Assembly: GCA_900316755.1 (NCBI GenBank)
Contig: ONED01000013.1
Span: forward strand, 1 to 43,345
Length of the DNA: 43,345 nucleotides
Reading direction: 5' to 3'
Origin: an uncultured Eubacteriales bacterium
GTDB lineage: Bacteria > Bacillota > Clostridia > Lachnospirales > Lachnospiraceae
Part shown: one piece after another, positions 16,462 to 25,020 of the stretch
Position numbering within the stretch: the stretch's first letter is position 1
Layout of the letters: the number at the start of each line of letters is the position of its first letter
The notes under the pieces: model-generated
What the model saw: the letters and a program-made list of their open reading frames with translations, nothing else
The model's database searches: none
Told to the model about the DNA's origin: nothing
Position numbers and translations under genes: made by a program

Positions 16462-18392
16462 AATAATCCCTCGTTCTCAGTCTTCTTCACAACACTATTC
16501 ATAATCAAAACCAAAGCAAGTCCAACAAGTCCCTGTACAATTCCAAGTGCTGTCGCCGATGCATAATTGCCGCCTCCTGTAATCGTAGAAATCAGTGTCG
16601 TTCCAATGACCGCTGTTGTATTATCAAGTGCCGGAGAATTATTCGTCATTGCCATAATCTGGTCCGCATCATCTCTGACAATGGATGCAACATCCAAAAG
16701 AAGCTGTAACATAATTACATTAGAGATGCCGGGGAGCGTAACCGTAATCATCTGTCGAAAACGACCCCCGCCGTCAATTCGACAGGCATCATACAATTCG
16801 TCATTGATGGACCCCATTGCCGACATATAAATCAGGGTTGCCCATCCCATTCCTTTCCATAACGAAGACAAAGCAAGAATTACCCACCAGTATCTCGGCT
16901 CGTTATACCATGATATGCTTTCCATTCCCAACATGTTCAGCAGATTATTCAGGACACCACCATCTTGCGTAAACAGATTATTTGCAAGACCTCCCACTGC
17001 TACCCATGATATAAAATATGGAATGTAAGAAATTGACTGAATCCCACTCCGTGCTTTACGACTTTTGATTTCCCTCAAAAGAAGTGCAAAAATCAAAATC
17101 ACAGGGAAGTTGCTTGCAATACGAATCAAGGCAATGTATATGGTGTTTCGTACGGCCATATAGTTTGCCGTGCTAGGATTTACAAACACCTGTTCAAACG
17201 CCTTCAACCCTATCCATTCACTTCCTCCGATTCCCTCTAGTAAATCAAAATCCTGAAAGGCAATCAAAACACCAGCCATAGGAAGGTAGCAGAAAATACC
17301 GATTAATAGCATGGCCGGTAGAATAATCAGATACAACCATCTGTTTTTCACGATGTTCTTCCACCCTCTACTGCGGAACACACTTTCCACCCCAACCAAC
17401 AAAGCACTTTTCTCTTTACCTGTACTGCATGGACAAAGTTTCTTTTCTTTCCTTCCTTTCAGAATCAAAGACACTGCAAGTACGATTACTGCACCGATGC
17501 CGGCAACAATCCCTACCGCTATTCCGACCACAGTAAACGTGCTCATGCTCTGATCATAAATCACATACCCCAACATCACCTGAATCGGTTCGTCCAAAAG
17601 CACCTCCTTTACAATCTCTTCCTTTCCCATTTCATTCGTTTCAGTCACGTAGCGAACAACCGATGCTGCTCTTGCCTCTGTCGGTCTAATTTCCAATGTG
17701 TCTTCTCCGATAAGGACCGCATTATTTCCCGCATAGTACCGAATGGTACCCGGAAATGAAATTCGAATAGATGTCAGTTTCCCCACATCTACCATGCGGA
17801 ATAGAAACATTTTTTCAGAGTCCTCTGCGTTTGTAGCATAGCTAAGTAACTCACTTACATCCTGTTTTTCCCCATTGGTATTGCAAGGATGAATCTCTGT
17901 TTGACCCTCTCCTTTTTTTGCAAGCTGTACACTGCCTCCTTCACCTTCATAGTATACAGACCATGTATTGCTCCAATTGCCTTTCGCATAATCTTCTATT
18001 AGTTTTCGATTATCTGCAAAACTGACAAATGTGGATAAGGGCTTCCAGTCAAAATCTCCCATTGCCTTTACCTTGTCTATGCGTCGGAACTCCAACTTGA
18101 TTTTGTAACCATTTTCAATCCTCGTCACTTCGCTTATCGTTACGAAGTCATCATCTCCTGAATTCTTGTTATATCCCTCAATCGTTCGATTAAGCCGACA
18201 TTGAAATGCTTCAGGTTCTTCTTCGTTTTCAATTGTCAATACAGCAGAAACCTTTCCATTGTGCTTAATTGTTGCCTCACCGAACATGATTTCTTCACCA
18301 GTCTGTGCGCTTACCGTCCAACTGCAACAAGAAAGTATCACAAGTATAGAAACTGACAACAGAGCTAAGATTCTGTTAAATTTTCTTTTCAA
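16458..18392 (-). CDS. ABC permease (LplB type) fused to an N-terminal extracellular domain
   Basis: The likely start is TTG at 18392, 11 nt after AAGGAGG and giving a clean signal peptide (MKRKFNRILALLS...); an ATG at 18419 in the same frame has no SD of its own. The product is about 644 residues, twice the usual 300 for this permease class. Residues about 1-30 are a signal sequence, about 35-280 a beta-rich outside domain (with ISFPGTIRYYAGN and a DTLEIRPTEA stretch, reminiscent of LppM/DUF3153-type domains), then a transmembrane helix (about 285-315) and short basic linker, then a complete LplB-type permease (about 345-644) with the EAA-type loop DELYDACRIDGGGRFRQMI. The extra domain would lie next to the binding protein outside the cell. 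First gene of the leftward operon. Confidence 0.85.
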   Translation of the reverse strand: MKRKFNRILALLSVSILVILSCCSWTVSAQTGEEIMFGEATIKHNGKVSAVLTIENEEEPEAFQCRLNRTIEGYNKNSGDDDFVTISEVTRIENGYKIKLEFRRIDKVKAMGDFDWKPLSTFVSFADNRKLIEDYAKGNWSNTWSVYYEGEGGSVQLAKKGEGQTEIHPCNTNGEKQDVSELLSYATNAEDSEKMFLFRMVDVGKLTSIRISFPGTIRYYAGNNAVLIGEDTLEIRPTEARAASVVRYVTETNEMGKEEIVKEVLLDEPIQVMLGYVIYDQSMSTFTVVGIAVGIVAGIGAVIVLAVSLILKGRKEKKLCPCSTGKEKSALLVGVESVFRSRGWKNIVKNRWLYLIILPAMLLIGIFCYLPMAGVLIAFQDFDLLEGIGGSEWIGLKAFEQVFVNPSTANYMAVRNTIYIALIRIASNFPVILIFALLLREIKSRKARSGIQSISYIPYFISWVAVGGLANNLFTQDGGVLNNLLNMLGMESISWYNEPRYWWVILALSSLWKGMGWATLIYMSAMGSINDELYDACRIDGGGRFRQMITVTLPGISNVIMLQLLLDVASIVRDDADQIMAMTNNSPALDNTTAVIGTTLISTITGGGNYASATALGIVQGLVGLALVLIMNSVVKKTENEGLL

Positions 18393-18446
18393 CGCAACAT
18401 TTTCCTCCTTTCCGCACATTCTTTTGTGTAAATTGCTTTCATTCTT

Positions 18447-18455
18447 ATTGTAGCA
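18447..18455 (-). promoter_or_regulatory. Extended -10 promoter element for the leftward glycan operon
   Basis: On the minus strand TGC-TACAAT reads as an extended -10 box about 55-60 bp before the TTG start at 18392. No good -35 hexamer is visible, which suits an activator-dependent promoter. Confidence 0.45.
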
Positions 18456-18462
18456 TTCCGAT

Positions 18463-18482
18463 TCTTTCGTTGCTATGAAAGA
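18463..18482. promoter_or_regulatory. Inverted repeat, possible operator
   Basis: TCTTTC and GAAAGA flank an 8-nt spacer. The repeat lies just upstream of the leftward -10 box and about 33 bp before the rightward -35 box, a position from which one regulator could act on both units. Arms are short, so chance is possible. Confidence 0.3.
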
Positions 18483-18514
18483 TTGTGTTTCTATATGGAA
18501 GATTTAATTTATTT

Positions 18515-18544
18515 ATGACAGCCATTTTAAAAATTTGGTATAGT
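18515..18544 (+). promoter_or_regulatory. Promoter for the rightward hydrolase operon
   Basis: ATGACA (18515-18520), 18-bp spacer, TATAGT (18539-18544) with a TG one base upstream (extended -10). It lies about 50 bp before the first start codon at 18596. Confidence 0.6.
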
Positions 18545-18595
18545 ACTTTATGGGATTGTCATCTAAAATCTAAACTAAATTTGAAAGGAGAAAAC

Positions 18596-19240
18596 ATGGA
18601 AAATATAATTATCTGTATTGGAGATTCTATCACACGCGGGACGTATACTGCGTTTGGAGAAAGTGCACCACTTTCTGTAGCACACCCTAATTTTTCAGAA
18701 CTACTAAAAGAAAAGCTTTCTTTTGACAGACTCTTGAATTACGGGTCAAATGGAATTTCTTATTCCTCCCTCTCCCCCGTTCTTTCAGAGGATGCACTCA
18801 CAAAAAAATGTGCAGGCTTTGAAAGCGGTAGCATCATAGTCTTGGCCGCAGGCACCAACGATTATGGCACAGATGTGCCTCTCGGCAAGCCAACTGACGA
18901 GACTGATATTTCTTTTTATGGCGCTGTGGATGAGGTGTTACACTGTCTGACAGAAAAAAATCCAAATGGAACTATTTTTGTCGTTTTGCCAATTCCGCGA
19001 AAACAGTCTGGACCGAATAAACAGGGTCACACTCTGGATGATTACCGAAAAGCACTTTCCCAGAAGGCAGCAAAATATGGTCTTCCGGTTATCGATGGCA
19101 GCCGATTAGATATTGATCCTTCCGTACCGGAACAACTAAAAAAATATATGCCGGATGGAACGCATCCGAATGAAACAGGTCACCAAATGTATGCCGAATT
19201 TCTGTATTCAGAAATAGAAAAACACATAAAAAGCCTCTAA
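18596..19240 (+). CDS. SGNH/GDSL-family hydrolase (probable carbohydrate esterase)
   Basis: The start is ATG 18596, with AAAGGAG 5 nt upstream; the frame is open further up but has no SD there. The 214-residue product has no signal peptide and should be cytoplasmic. The SGNH blocks are all present: GDSITRG with nucleophile Ser11, the block II Gly in YGSNG (Gly50), GTND with Asn88, and DGTHPN with Asp187 and His190. Such enzymes remove acetyl or other acyl groups; the company of a GH110-like enzyme and an importer suggests sugar de-acylation after uptake. First of three tightly spaced rightward genes. Confidence 0.88.
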   Translation: MENIIICIGDSITRGTYTAFGESAPLSVAHPNFSELLKEKLSFDRLLNYGSNGISYSSLSPVLSEDALTKKCAGFESGSIIVLAAGTNDYGTDVPLGKPTDETDISFYGAVDEVLHCLTEKNPNGTIFVVLPIPRKQSGPNKQGHTLDDYRKALSQKAAKYGLPVIDGSRLDIDPSVPEQLKKYMPDGTHPNETGHQMYAEFLYSEIEKHIKSL

Positions 19241-19267
19241 TATATATTAGAAGAAAGGATACATAAA

Positions 19268-19963
19268 ATGGAACAAACTTATACCTTTGAATTTAATCAT
19301 CACAAAGCAACTATCATTGTCCCCGAGCATCCCAATGGGGAATGGATTTGGAAAACAGAGTTTTTATATGCATTTGATCAGGCAGAGCAGGCTCTCCTTC
19401 ACAAGGGCTACACAAGGGTGTACTATTCTGTGAGTGACCGCTATGGAAGCCCCCGTGCAATTCGTTATATGCATGCATTTTACCAATATGTCATTCAAAA
19501 GTTTTTACTAAAACCCAAATGTCATCTGTTTGGATTTAGCCGTGGGGGACTGTATGCTTTTAATTTTGCACTCTATTATCCCGAATGTGTTGCCAGCATC
19601 TACCTGGATGCACCGGTTTTAGATATGAAATCATGGCCACTCCCGGACACAGTAGAACAGGAGCAGATGTTTGCTGAATTTTCACTAAACAAGGATACCT
19701 TGTGTAATTTCCACGAAAATCCTCTGGATAACTTGGAGGAATTTTTCTCCCTACAAATACCGACGCTTGTTATAGCTGGGGCGAAAGATTCCCTCGTTAA
19801 ATTTTCTGAGAATGCAGATGTGCTGATTACCTATTGCAATCAACATGAAATTCCTTTGGAATACATTATAAAACCTGACTGCGATCACCATCCGCACTCA
19901 CTGGAGAATACGGCACCTATTCTCGCTTTTGTCAATGCACACAAAACAGGAGGAGTTCTTTAA
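19268..19963 (+). CDS. Alpha/beta hydrolase (probable esterase)
   Basis: ATG at 19268 follows GAAAGGA. The 231-residue product has the nucleophile elbow GFSRGG (Ser91), a likely acid at Asp174 in GAKDSLVKF and a likely catalytic His in the CDHHPHSL stretch near residues 207-210. There is no signal peptide. The next gene begins 1 nt after the stop codon, so they are co-translated. The substrate is unknown; position beside an SGNH esterase suggests a second sugar-ester cleaving step. Confidence 0.85.
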   Translation: MEQTYTFEFNHHKATIIVPEHPNGEWIWKTEFLYAFDQAEQALLHKGYTRVYYSVSDRYGSPRAIRYMHAFYQYVIQKFLLKPKCHLFGFSRGGLYAFNFALYYPECVASIYLDAPVLDMKSWPLPDTVEQEQMFAEFSLNKDTLCNFHENPLDNLEEFFSLQIPTLVIAGAKDSLVKFSENADVLITYCNQHEIPLEYIIKPDCDHHPHSLENTAPILAFVNAHKTGGVL

Positions 19964-19964
19964 C

Positions 19965-21605
19965 ATGAACCAACTATTGAAAAAAATCTCTAACATCCAG
20001 AATAATGCGACCGTTCTTCTGGAAAAGGACAAAATATATGATGTATATGAGGATGACTGCATCTTCCTACATGGCTATTACTGTAGCAATACTGCCTCTA
20101 AGCAAGAAAACCCGGATGGATTTCGAAAAGCAGCTCTATGGATGGAAAACAAACAAAATATCACCATCGACGGAAACGGAGCAACCATCCTAATTCATGG
20201 AATCATGACACCTATTGTTCTAAGAAGCTGTAAAAATATCACGATTAAGAACCTGAAAATTGACTATTTCCGTCCCACAATGTCCCAATTCACCGTTTTA
20301 AAAAACGATCACGGAAACTGTGTGCTATCCATTCATCCGGAAAGTCTATTTGAAATCCGAGAGAATGTTCTTATATGGTGCGGTGAAAAAAAAGAAAATG
20401 GTGAATACCGTTGGGAACATCCGTACAAAGATGAGAACACTCTTTCCATGTACTATGAACCAATGACCAACCGCCTGCAGTTCTTAGAGCGAGAAGAGAA
20501 CGACAAATTTCCCTCTGTTCCGGAATTTTCCGCAATTGAACAAACAGATACCTATACCTTAAAGGTCAGATTAAAAAATAGCGAGGCGTTCCTTCCGGAA
20601 GGCAGTATCGTTCAAAGCCGAAACGTGGTACGAGATCAAATAGGTGGTTTTTTTGAAGAGTGTAAAAATCTGAAGTTTGAAAACTTGAGAGTCATGTTTT
20701 TCCATGGATTAGGTATGCTTTCCCAGTTTTGTGAAAACATAACCTTCAAGAATTGCGATTTCACGCCGAAGAAGGGCAGAACTTTTGTTAGCAATGCAGA
20801 TGGATTCCAGTTTTCCGGCTGCAAAGGAAAAATTTTAATAGAAAACAATCGGGCATTTGGAAATCACGATGATTTTATAAATATTCACGGAACCCATCTA
20901 CAGATAGAAGAGGCGTACCGAAAGGAAAATGCTCTTCTTGTTCGTTTTGCAAACGAAAGCTCATGGGGCTTTCAGGCATTTCATTGCGGAGATATCATTG
21001 AATTTGTTCGGTGGAACACGCTATGCCCCTATTTTAGAGCGAAGGTCTTACGCTATGAACGGCTAAATGATACCCAAATAAAGCTCTTCCTAAAGAAACT
21101 ACCGTCAGATATTCAGGAACAAAAAGACGTGATTGCAAACCTTACCTATATGCCATCAGTCATTATCCGAAAGAACTATTTTGGGTATACGGCTGCTCGC
21201 AGTATTCTTTGTACTACATCCAAAAAAGTTGTGATTTCAAATAATGTATTTGAACACAACGCTGGTCCTGCACTTTTAATAGAAGATGACTGTAATTTCT
21301 GGTTTGAATCCGGATATACCAAACATATTGTATTTAAAAACAACAAAATTACGGACTGTGGGTTTTTAGAAGACAAGGGCAGCCACATAGATATTGCCGT
21401 CACCCCGCAAGTGATGAATCAAGATATGAGACAATATGTTCATGGAACTTTAAAAATTGTGAAAAACAGTTTCATAGCCCCTGATGGAAAGCCACATCAG
21501 ATGAGATTCCAATTTATTCGCTCTGTGAGACTGAAAAAAAATCGTTTTGATACACCCCTTCTTGTCCAGAAAACGTATTCCAATGTTGTAGAAACCTGTC
21601 TTTGA
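19965..21605 (+). CDS. GH110-like alpha-1,3-galactosidase (right-handed beta-helix), cytoplasmic
   Basis: ATG at 19965 has GGAGGAG about 9 nt upstream; the frame continues up to a TTG at 19929, which would overlap the previous gene. The 546-residue product has no signal peptide. It is a beta-helix protein with the string HGLGMLSQFCENITF, then GRTFVSNADGFQFSGCKGKI, then GNHDDFINIHGTHLQI. This is the pattern I know from GH110, inverting exo-alpha-1,3-galactosidases acting on blood-group-B-type and other alpha-galactosyl ends. Asp279, Asp302 and Asp303 have the same spacing as the three active-site Asp residues I recall for PdGH110B (321, 344, 345). Secreted GH110 enzymes are well known; a cytoplasmic one would act on imported fragments. 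Family call is from motif memory, not a search. Confidence 0.68.
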   Translation: MNQLLKKISNIQNNATVLLEKDKIYDVYEDDCIFLHGYYCSNTASKQENPDGFRKAALWMENKQNITIDGNGATILIHGIMTPIVLRSCKNITIKNLKIDYFRPTMSQFTVLKNDHGNCVLSIHPESLFEIRENVLIWCGEKKENGEYRWEHPYKDENTLSMYYEPMTNRLQFLEREENDKFPSVPEFSAIEQTDTYTLKVRLKNSEAFLPEGSIVQSRNVVRDQIGGFFEECKNLKFENLRVMFFHGLGMLSQFCENITFKNCDFTPKKGRTFVSNADGFQFSGCKGKILIENNRAFGNHDDFINIHGTHLQIEEAYRKENALLVRFANESSWGFQAFHCGDIIEFVRWNTLCPYFRAKVLRYERLNDTQIKLFLKKLPSDIQEQKDVIANLTYMPSVIIRKNYFGYTAARSILCTTSKKVVISNNVFEHNAGPALLIEDDCNFWFESGYTKHIVFKNNKITDCGFLEDKGSHIDIAVTPQVMNQDMRQYVHGTLKIVKNSFIAPDGKPHQMRFQFIRSVRLKKNRFDTPLLVQKTYSNVVETCL

Positions 21606-21658
21606 AGTGCCACCGGTTGGACGAGCAGGAATTTGAAGAATTAGAAGAGGAAGAATAA
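21602..21658 (+). pseudogene. Possible orphan 3' coding tail
   Basis: Read in the frame of 21602, this gives LKCHRLDEQEFEELEEEE followed by TAA at 21656, just before a terminator hairpin. The very acidic ending looks like a natural protein C terminus. It overlaps the last bases of the GH110-like gene in another frame. It may be the remnant of a gene cut when the accessory locus arrived, or chance. Confidence 0.25.
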
Positions 21659-21669
21659 TCTGACAAAAT

Positions 21670-21695
21670 GGACCGGGGCAAGCTTTCCCCGGTCC
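21670..21695. terminator. Bidirectional rho-independent-type terminator
   Basis: GGACCGGGG pairs with CCCCGGTCC around an 8-nt loop (21679-21686), between the convergent GH110-like gene and the helicase gene. T-rich sequence follows on the plus strand (ATTATTTTGTTTTT, overlapping the helicase 3' end); a shorter ATTTTGT follows on the minus strand. Confidence 0.85.
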
Positions 21696-21698
21696 GCA

Positions 21699-23534
21699 TT
21701 ATTTTGTTTTTCCAAGTACTTCTTCTACAAATCTGGAGGGCTCCATCTTCTTTCCGTTCCGCTCCTTCGTGTAAGAAATCACCAATTTTTTCTTCGCCCG
21801 TGTCATCGCCACATAAAAAAGCCGTCGCTCCTCCTCTATCTCCTCCGGTGTCTTTGCCTTTTTATATGGGATAATGTTCTCATTCGCACCGATGACAAAC
21901 ACCGTGTCAAATTCCAATCCTTTGGCTCCGTGCATGGTCATAAAAGAAACGGCATCCGCATTGTCATACCGATAAGTTTCCTGCTGCTTTAACTCTGCTG
22001 TGTAATCCTCAATATGCGCAAACCAGTCTTCGATTGTACGGAACGCTTTCGCCCGCTCTTCGATTTCCCGCATCACTTCCTCCAAATCCTCTTTTCGGAT
22101 TCTCCTCGTATACGCATATTCCTTCAAAAAAACATCGTATCCAATATGCTTCCGGATATACTGAATTGCACCATAAGGCGCCATCCTGCCAATGATTCTA
22201 AGGTCCACTTCCAACTGGTCGATACGGTCTAACATCCAGTCTTTTTCTGCATAGTATTTCCGCAGGCTTTCAAAAGAAATCTCGCCTTGCTCTACACTGT
22301 CCCGCCCGATGTATCGGTTTGGACGGTTCATGATTTTTAAAAAGGAGTTCCTCTTGCGGTCTCCCAGTGCCATCTTCATGTAGGTAATCCAATCCTTTGC
22401 AATAAAATGCTCATACAGGTTCGGGAAATGCTCCTTCATCCGAAACGGAAGATTATACTCGATGCAGGTTTCTACCATTGCTCTGGCATCCACATTTGTA
22501 CGGAACAGTACTGCTATTTCAGAAACCGGAACGCCTCTTTCCTTCGCCTTCTGTATCTCCCGGACGACGTATCTGCTCTCTTCCACCGGATGGAGCACTT
22601 CCTGGATATGTACGGTCGCACCCTGCCCGTTTTCTGTCACAATCTGCTTTGGATAACGTTCTTTGTTATGGCAGATTACCCTTGCTGCCCCACTCACAAT
22701 CGCTTTGGTCGAACGATAATTGATATTCAAAAGAATCTGCCGTGCTCCCGGATAGTCTTTCGGAAAATCCAGCATAATCTCCGGCTTTGCCCCGCGAAAC
22801 CGATAGATAGACTGGTCATCATCTCCAACGATGAAAAGATTATGTTCCGGTGCCGCCAGCATGCGGATGACATCATACTGAACCTGATTGATGTCCTGAA
22901 ATTCATCAATCAGGATAAACTTGTACTTTTTCTGCCACAGCCCCAACACATCCGGGCGGCTTTGAAACAGCCGGCACGTTAAAACCAGCATATCGTCAAA
23001 ATCAATCTTCCGGACGGCGTTGCGCGCTTTTTCATATGCAGTATAAAGCGTTCGGAAATCCGATTCTGTGCAGCTCACAGCGTGATACGCTTCCAAGGAA
23101 ATCTGCTGGTTCTTCACGACTCCGATTTCTTCCGAAATTCCCTGAAGAAACTCTTTTTCATCCTCAAAATCCAGCCCTATTTGCTCTGTCACCCTGCGAA
23201 GAATCTGATATTTTTCCTCTTCCGTTAAAATGTTGTCACTGCCTATTTTATATGCCCATTTTAAAATCCCATAAAAAATCCCGTGAAAGGTTCCGAATGT
23301 GACCGGATAGTGCTGCTCCGGATGCAGTGCATGGAACCGCTCCCGCATCTCTTTGGACGCAGCCTTAGAAAAGGTAATCACCAGAATTTCTTCTGGTGAC
23401 ACCCCTTCCTTTTGAATCAGATATTCGATTCGCTTTGTAATCACGGTAGTCTTCCCGGAGCCGGGACCGGCAAGGACCATACAGGGTCCTTCTTTATGGG
23501 TAATTGCCTGAATCTGAGCCGAATTGAAACTCAT
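21699..23534 (-). CDS. UvrD/PcrA-family superfamily 1 DNA helicase
   Basis: The 611-residue product carries all SF1A motifs: Walker A GPGSGKTT (about 24-31), Walker B DEFQDIN, motif III GDDDQSIYRFRGA, motif IV NYRST, motif V TMHGAKGLEFD and motif VI VAMTRAKKKL. These are ATP-driven 3'-5' DNA unwinding enzymes of repair and replication restart. It is shorter than typical PcrA (about 720) and lacks a long C-terminal tail, so it is better called a UvrD-like helicase than PcrA itself. It follows gltX by 15 nt and is probably the last gene of the aminotransferase-gltX operon. Confidence 0.92.
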   Translation of the reverse strand: MSFNSAQIQAITHKEGPCMVLAGPGSGKTTVITKRIEYLIQKEGVSPEEILVITFSKAASKEMRERFHALHPEQHYPVTFGTFHGIFYGILKWAYKIGSDNILTEEEKYQILRRVTEQIGLDFEDEKEFLQGISEEIGVVKNQQISLEAYHAVSCTESDFRTLYTAYEKARNAVRKIDFDDMLVLTCRLFQSRPDVLGLWQKKYKFILIDEFQDINQVQYDVIRMLAAPEHNLFIVGDDDQSIYRFRGAKPEIMLDFPKDYPGARQILLNINYRSTKAIVSGAARVICHNKERYPKQIVTENGQGATVHIQEVLHPVEESRYVVREIQKAKERGVPVSEIAVLFRTNVDARAMVETCIEYNLPFRMKEHFPNLYEHFIAKDWITYMKMALGDRKRNSFLKIMNRPNRYIGRDSVEQGEISFESLRKYYAEKDWMLDRIDQLEVDLRIIGRMAPYGAIQYIRKHIGYDVFLKEYAYTRRIRKEDLEEVMREIEERAKAFRTIEDWFAHIEDYTAELKQQETYRYDNADAVSFMTMHGAKGLEFDTVFVIGANENIIPYKKAKTPEEIEEERRLFYVAMTRAKKKLVISYTKERNGKKMEPSRFVEEVLGKTK

Positions 23535-23549
23535 AAATTACCCCTTTTC

Positions 23550-25007
23550 TTACTTCTTTAATAACTCGATTCCCTTGCGAATCCGCGCAAGAGATTCTTC
23601 TTTTCCCAAAATTTCCATAATCTCTGTGGCACCGCCCGGTGTATTCTGTTTTCCGGACACGGCGGTTCTCACCGGCCACATTACATACCCATTTTTGCAG
23701 CCCTTCTGTTCTATATATCCTCGAAGTGCTTCAAAAAGTGCATCGTTGCTGTAGTCTTCCTGCGCTTCCAAAACGGGGAGAATCTCCTCAAGCACCTCCA
23801 GGGAGGTTTCCTCGGTAGTCTTCATCTTTTTATGAATATACATCGCCGGATCATACTCCGGAAGCATTTCAAAGAAATCAATCTGCTCTTTGATGTCCGG
23901 GAAAATTTCGATTCTAGTCTTCACAAGTGCCGCAATCTTCCGAAGGTCATATTCCTTCGTCACAACTTCACGGATATACGGCTCTGCCATCTCATAGAAC
24001 GGTTCAAAATCCATGGCTTTTAAGTATTCCCCGTTCATCCATTTTAACTTCACGGTATCAAACACTGCCGGTGACTTACTGATATGGCGATAATCAAACG
24101 CTTCCACCAGCTCCTCCAGTGAAAAGATTTCCCGGTTGTCCGACGGACTCCAGCCAAGTAGCGCAACATAGTTGACCACTGCCTCTGTCAGATACCCCTG
24201 CTCAATCAAATCCTCATAAGAGGAATGTCCGCAACGCTTGCTGAGTTTTTTATGATTTTCATCGGTAATCAGCGGACAGTGCACATAAGTCGGCACATCC
24301 CAGCCAAATGCCTGATATAATCGATTGTACTTCGGTGCGGAAGACAGATATTCGTTTCCGCGGACAACGTGGGTAATGCCCTGCAGATGATCGTCTACCA
24401 CGTTTGCAAAGTTGTACGTCGGATACCCGTCCGACTTTATCAAAATCATGTCGTCCAACTCACAGTTATCTACCGTGATGTCTCCATAAATGTCATCGTG
24501 GAAGGTCGTCGTCCCTTCCGTCGGCATATTAATCCGGATGACATACGGCTTTCCTGCTGCCAGATTTGCCTCAATTTCTTCTTTGCTAAGGTGGAGACAA
24601 TGCTTATCGTATACTACGATTTCCTCTCCGCCTTCTTTGACCTCACTCTTTAGCGTTGCAAGCCGCTCCTTATCGCAGAAACAATAATACGCATCCCCCT
24701 GCTCGATAAGCTGCTTCGCATACTTTAGGTACAACCCGGTCTTTTGCCGTTCGCTCTGGACATAGGGGCCGACTCCCCCATCCTTGTCCGGTCCTTCATC
24801 ATGAACCAGCCCGGTCTTTTCCAAAGTGCGGTAGATTATCTCCACTGCACCCTCCTGATAGCGCTCCTGATCGGTATCCTCAATACGGAGCAGAAAATCT
24901 CCCCCTTCGTGTTTTGCAATCAGATACGCATACAATGCCGTCCTAAGGTTTCCCACATGCATCCTTCCGGTCGGGCTGGGAGCAAATCTCGTTCTTACTT
25001 TACTCAT
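23550..25007 (-). CDS. gltX: Glutamyl-tRNA synthetase
   Basis: The start is ATG 25007, giving [20 protein letters not shown] and preceded by AGGAG; the frame is open to 25052 but that would overlap the previous gene. The 485-residue class I synthetase has the HIGH-type motif (MHVGN) near the N terminus and KLSKR in the KKLSKRCGH segment. It charges tRNA-Glu, and in many Clostridia the tRNA-Gln too, in the cytoplasm. Only 13 nt separate it from the aminotransferase gene, leaving no room for a T-box leader. Confidence 0.96.
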   Translation of the reverse strand: MSKVRTRFAPSPTGRMHVGNLRTALYAYLIAKHEGGDFLLRIEDTDQERYQEGAVEIIYRTLEKTGLVHDEGPDKDGGVGPYVQSERQKTGLYLKYAKQLIEQGDAYYCFCDKERLATLKSEVKEGGEEIVVYDKHCLHLSKEEIEANLAAGKPYVIRINMPTEGTTTFHDDIYGDITVDNCELDDMILIKSDGYPTYNFANVVDDHLQGITHVVRGNEYLSSAPKYNRLYQAFGWDVPTYVHCPLITDENHKKLSKRCGHSSYEDLIEQGYLTEAVVNYVALLGWSPSDNREIFSLEELVEAFDYRHISKSPAVFDTVKLKWMNGEYLKAMDFEPFYEMAEPYIREVVTKEYDLRKIAALVKTRIEIFPDIKEQIDFFEMLPEYDPAMYIHKKMKTTEETSLEVLEEILPVLEAQEDYSNDALFEALRGYIEQKGCKNGYVMWPVRTAVSGKQNTPGGATEIMEILGKEESLARIRKGIELLKK

Positions 25008-25020
25008 TTTTCTGACACTC

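Noticed and set aside
18485-18595. N-terminal extension of the SGNH hydrolase
   Set aside because: It would include the -35/-10 boxes and lacks an SD; the ATG at 18596 has AAAGGAG and begins at the family's natural N terminus.
22407-22982. Rightward open frame of 191 codons opposite the helicase gene
   Set aside because: It lies wholly antisense to a gene with all SF1 motifs, has no family-like sequence and no SD.
25008-25020. T-box riboswitch before gltX
   Set aside because: Only 13 nt separate it from the previous gene and the upstream operon leader (26320-26455) shows no T-box or specifier features.
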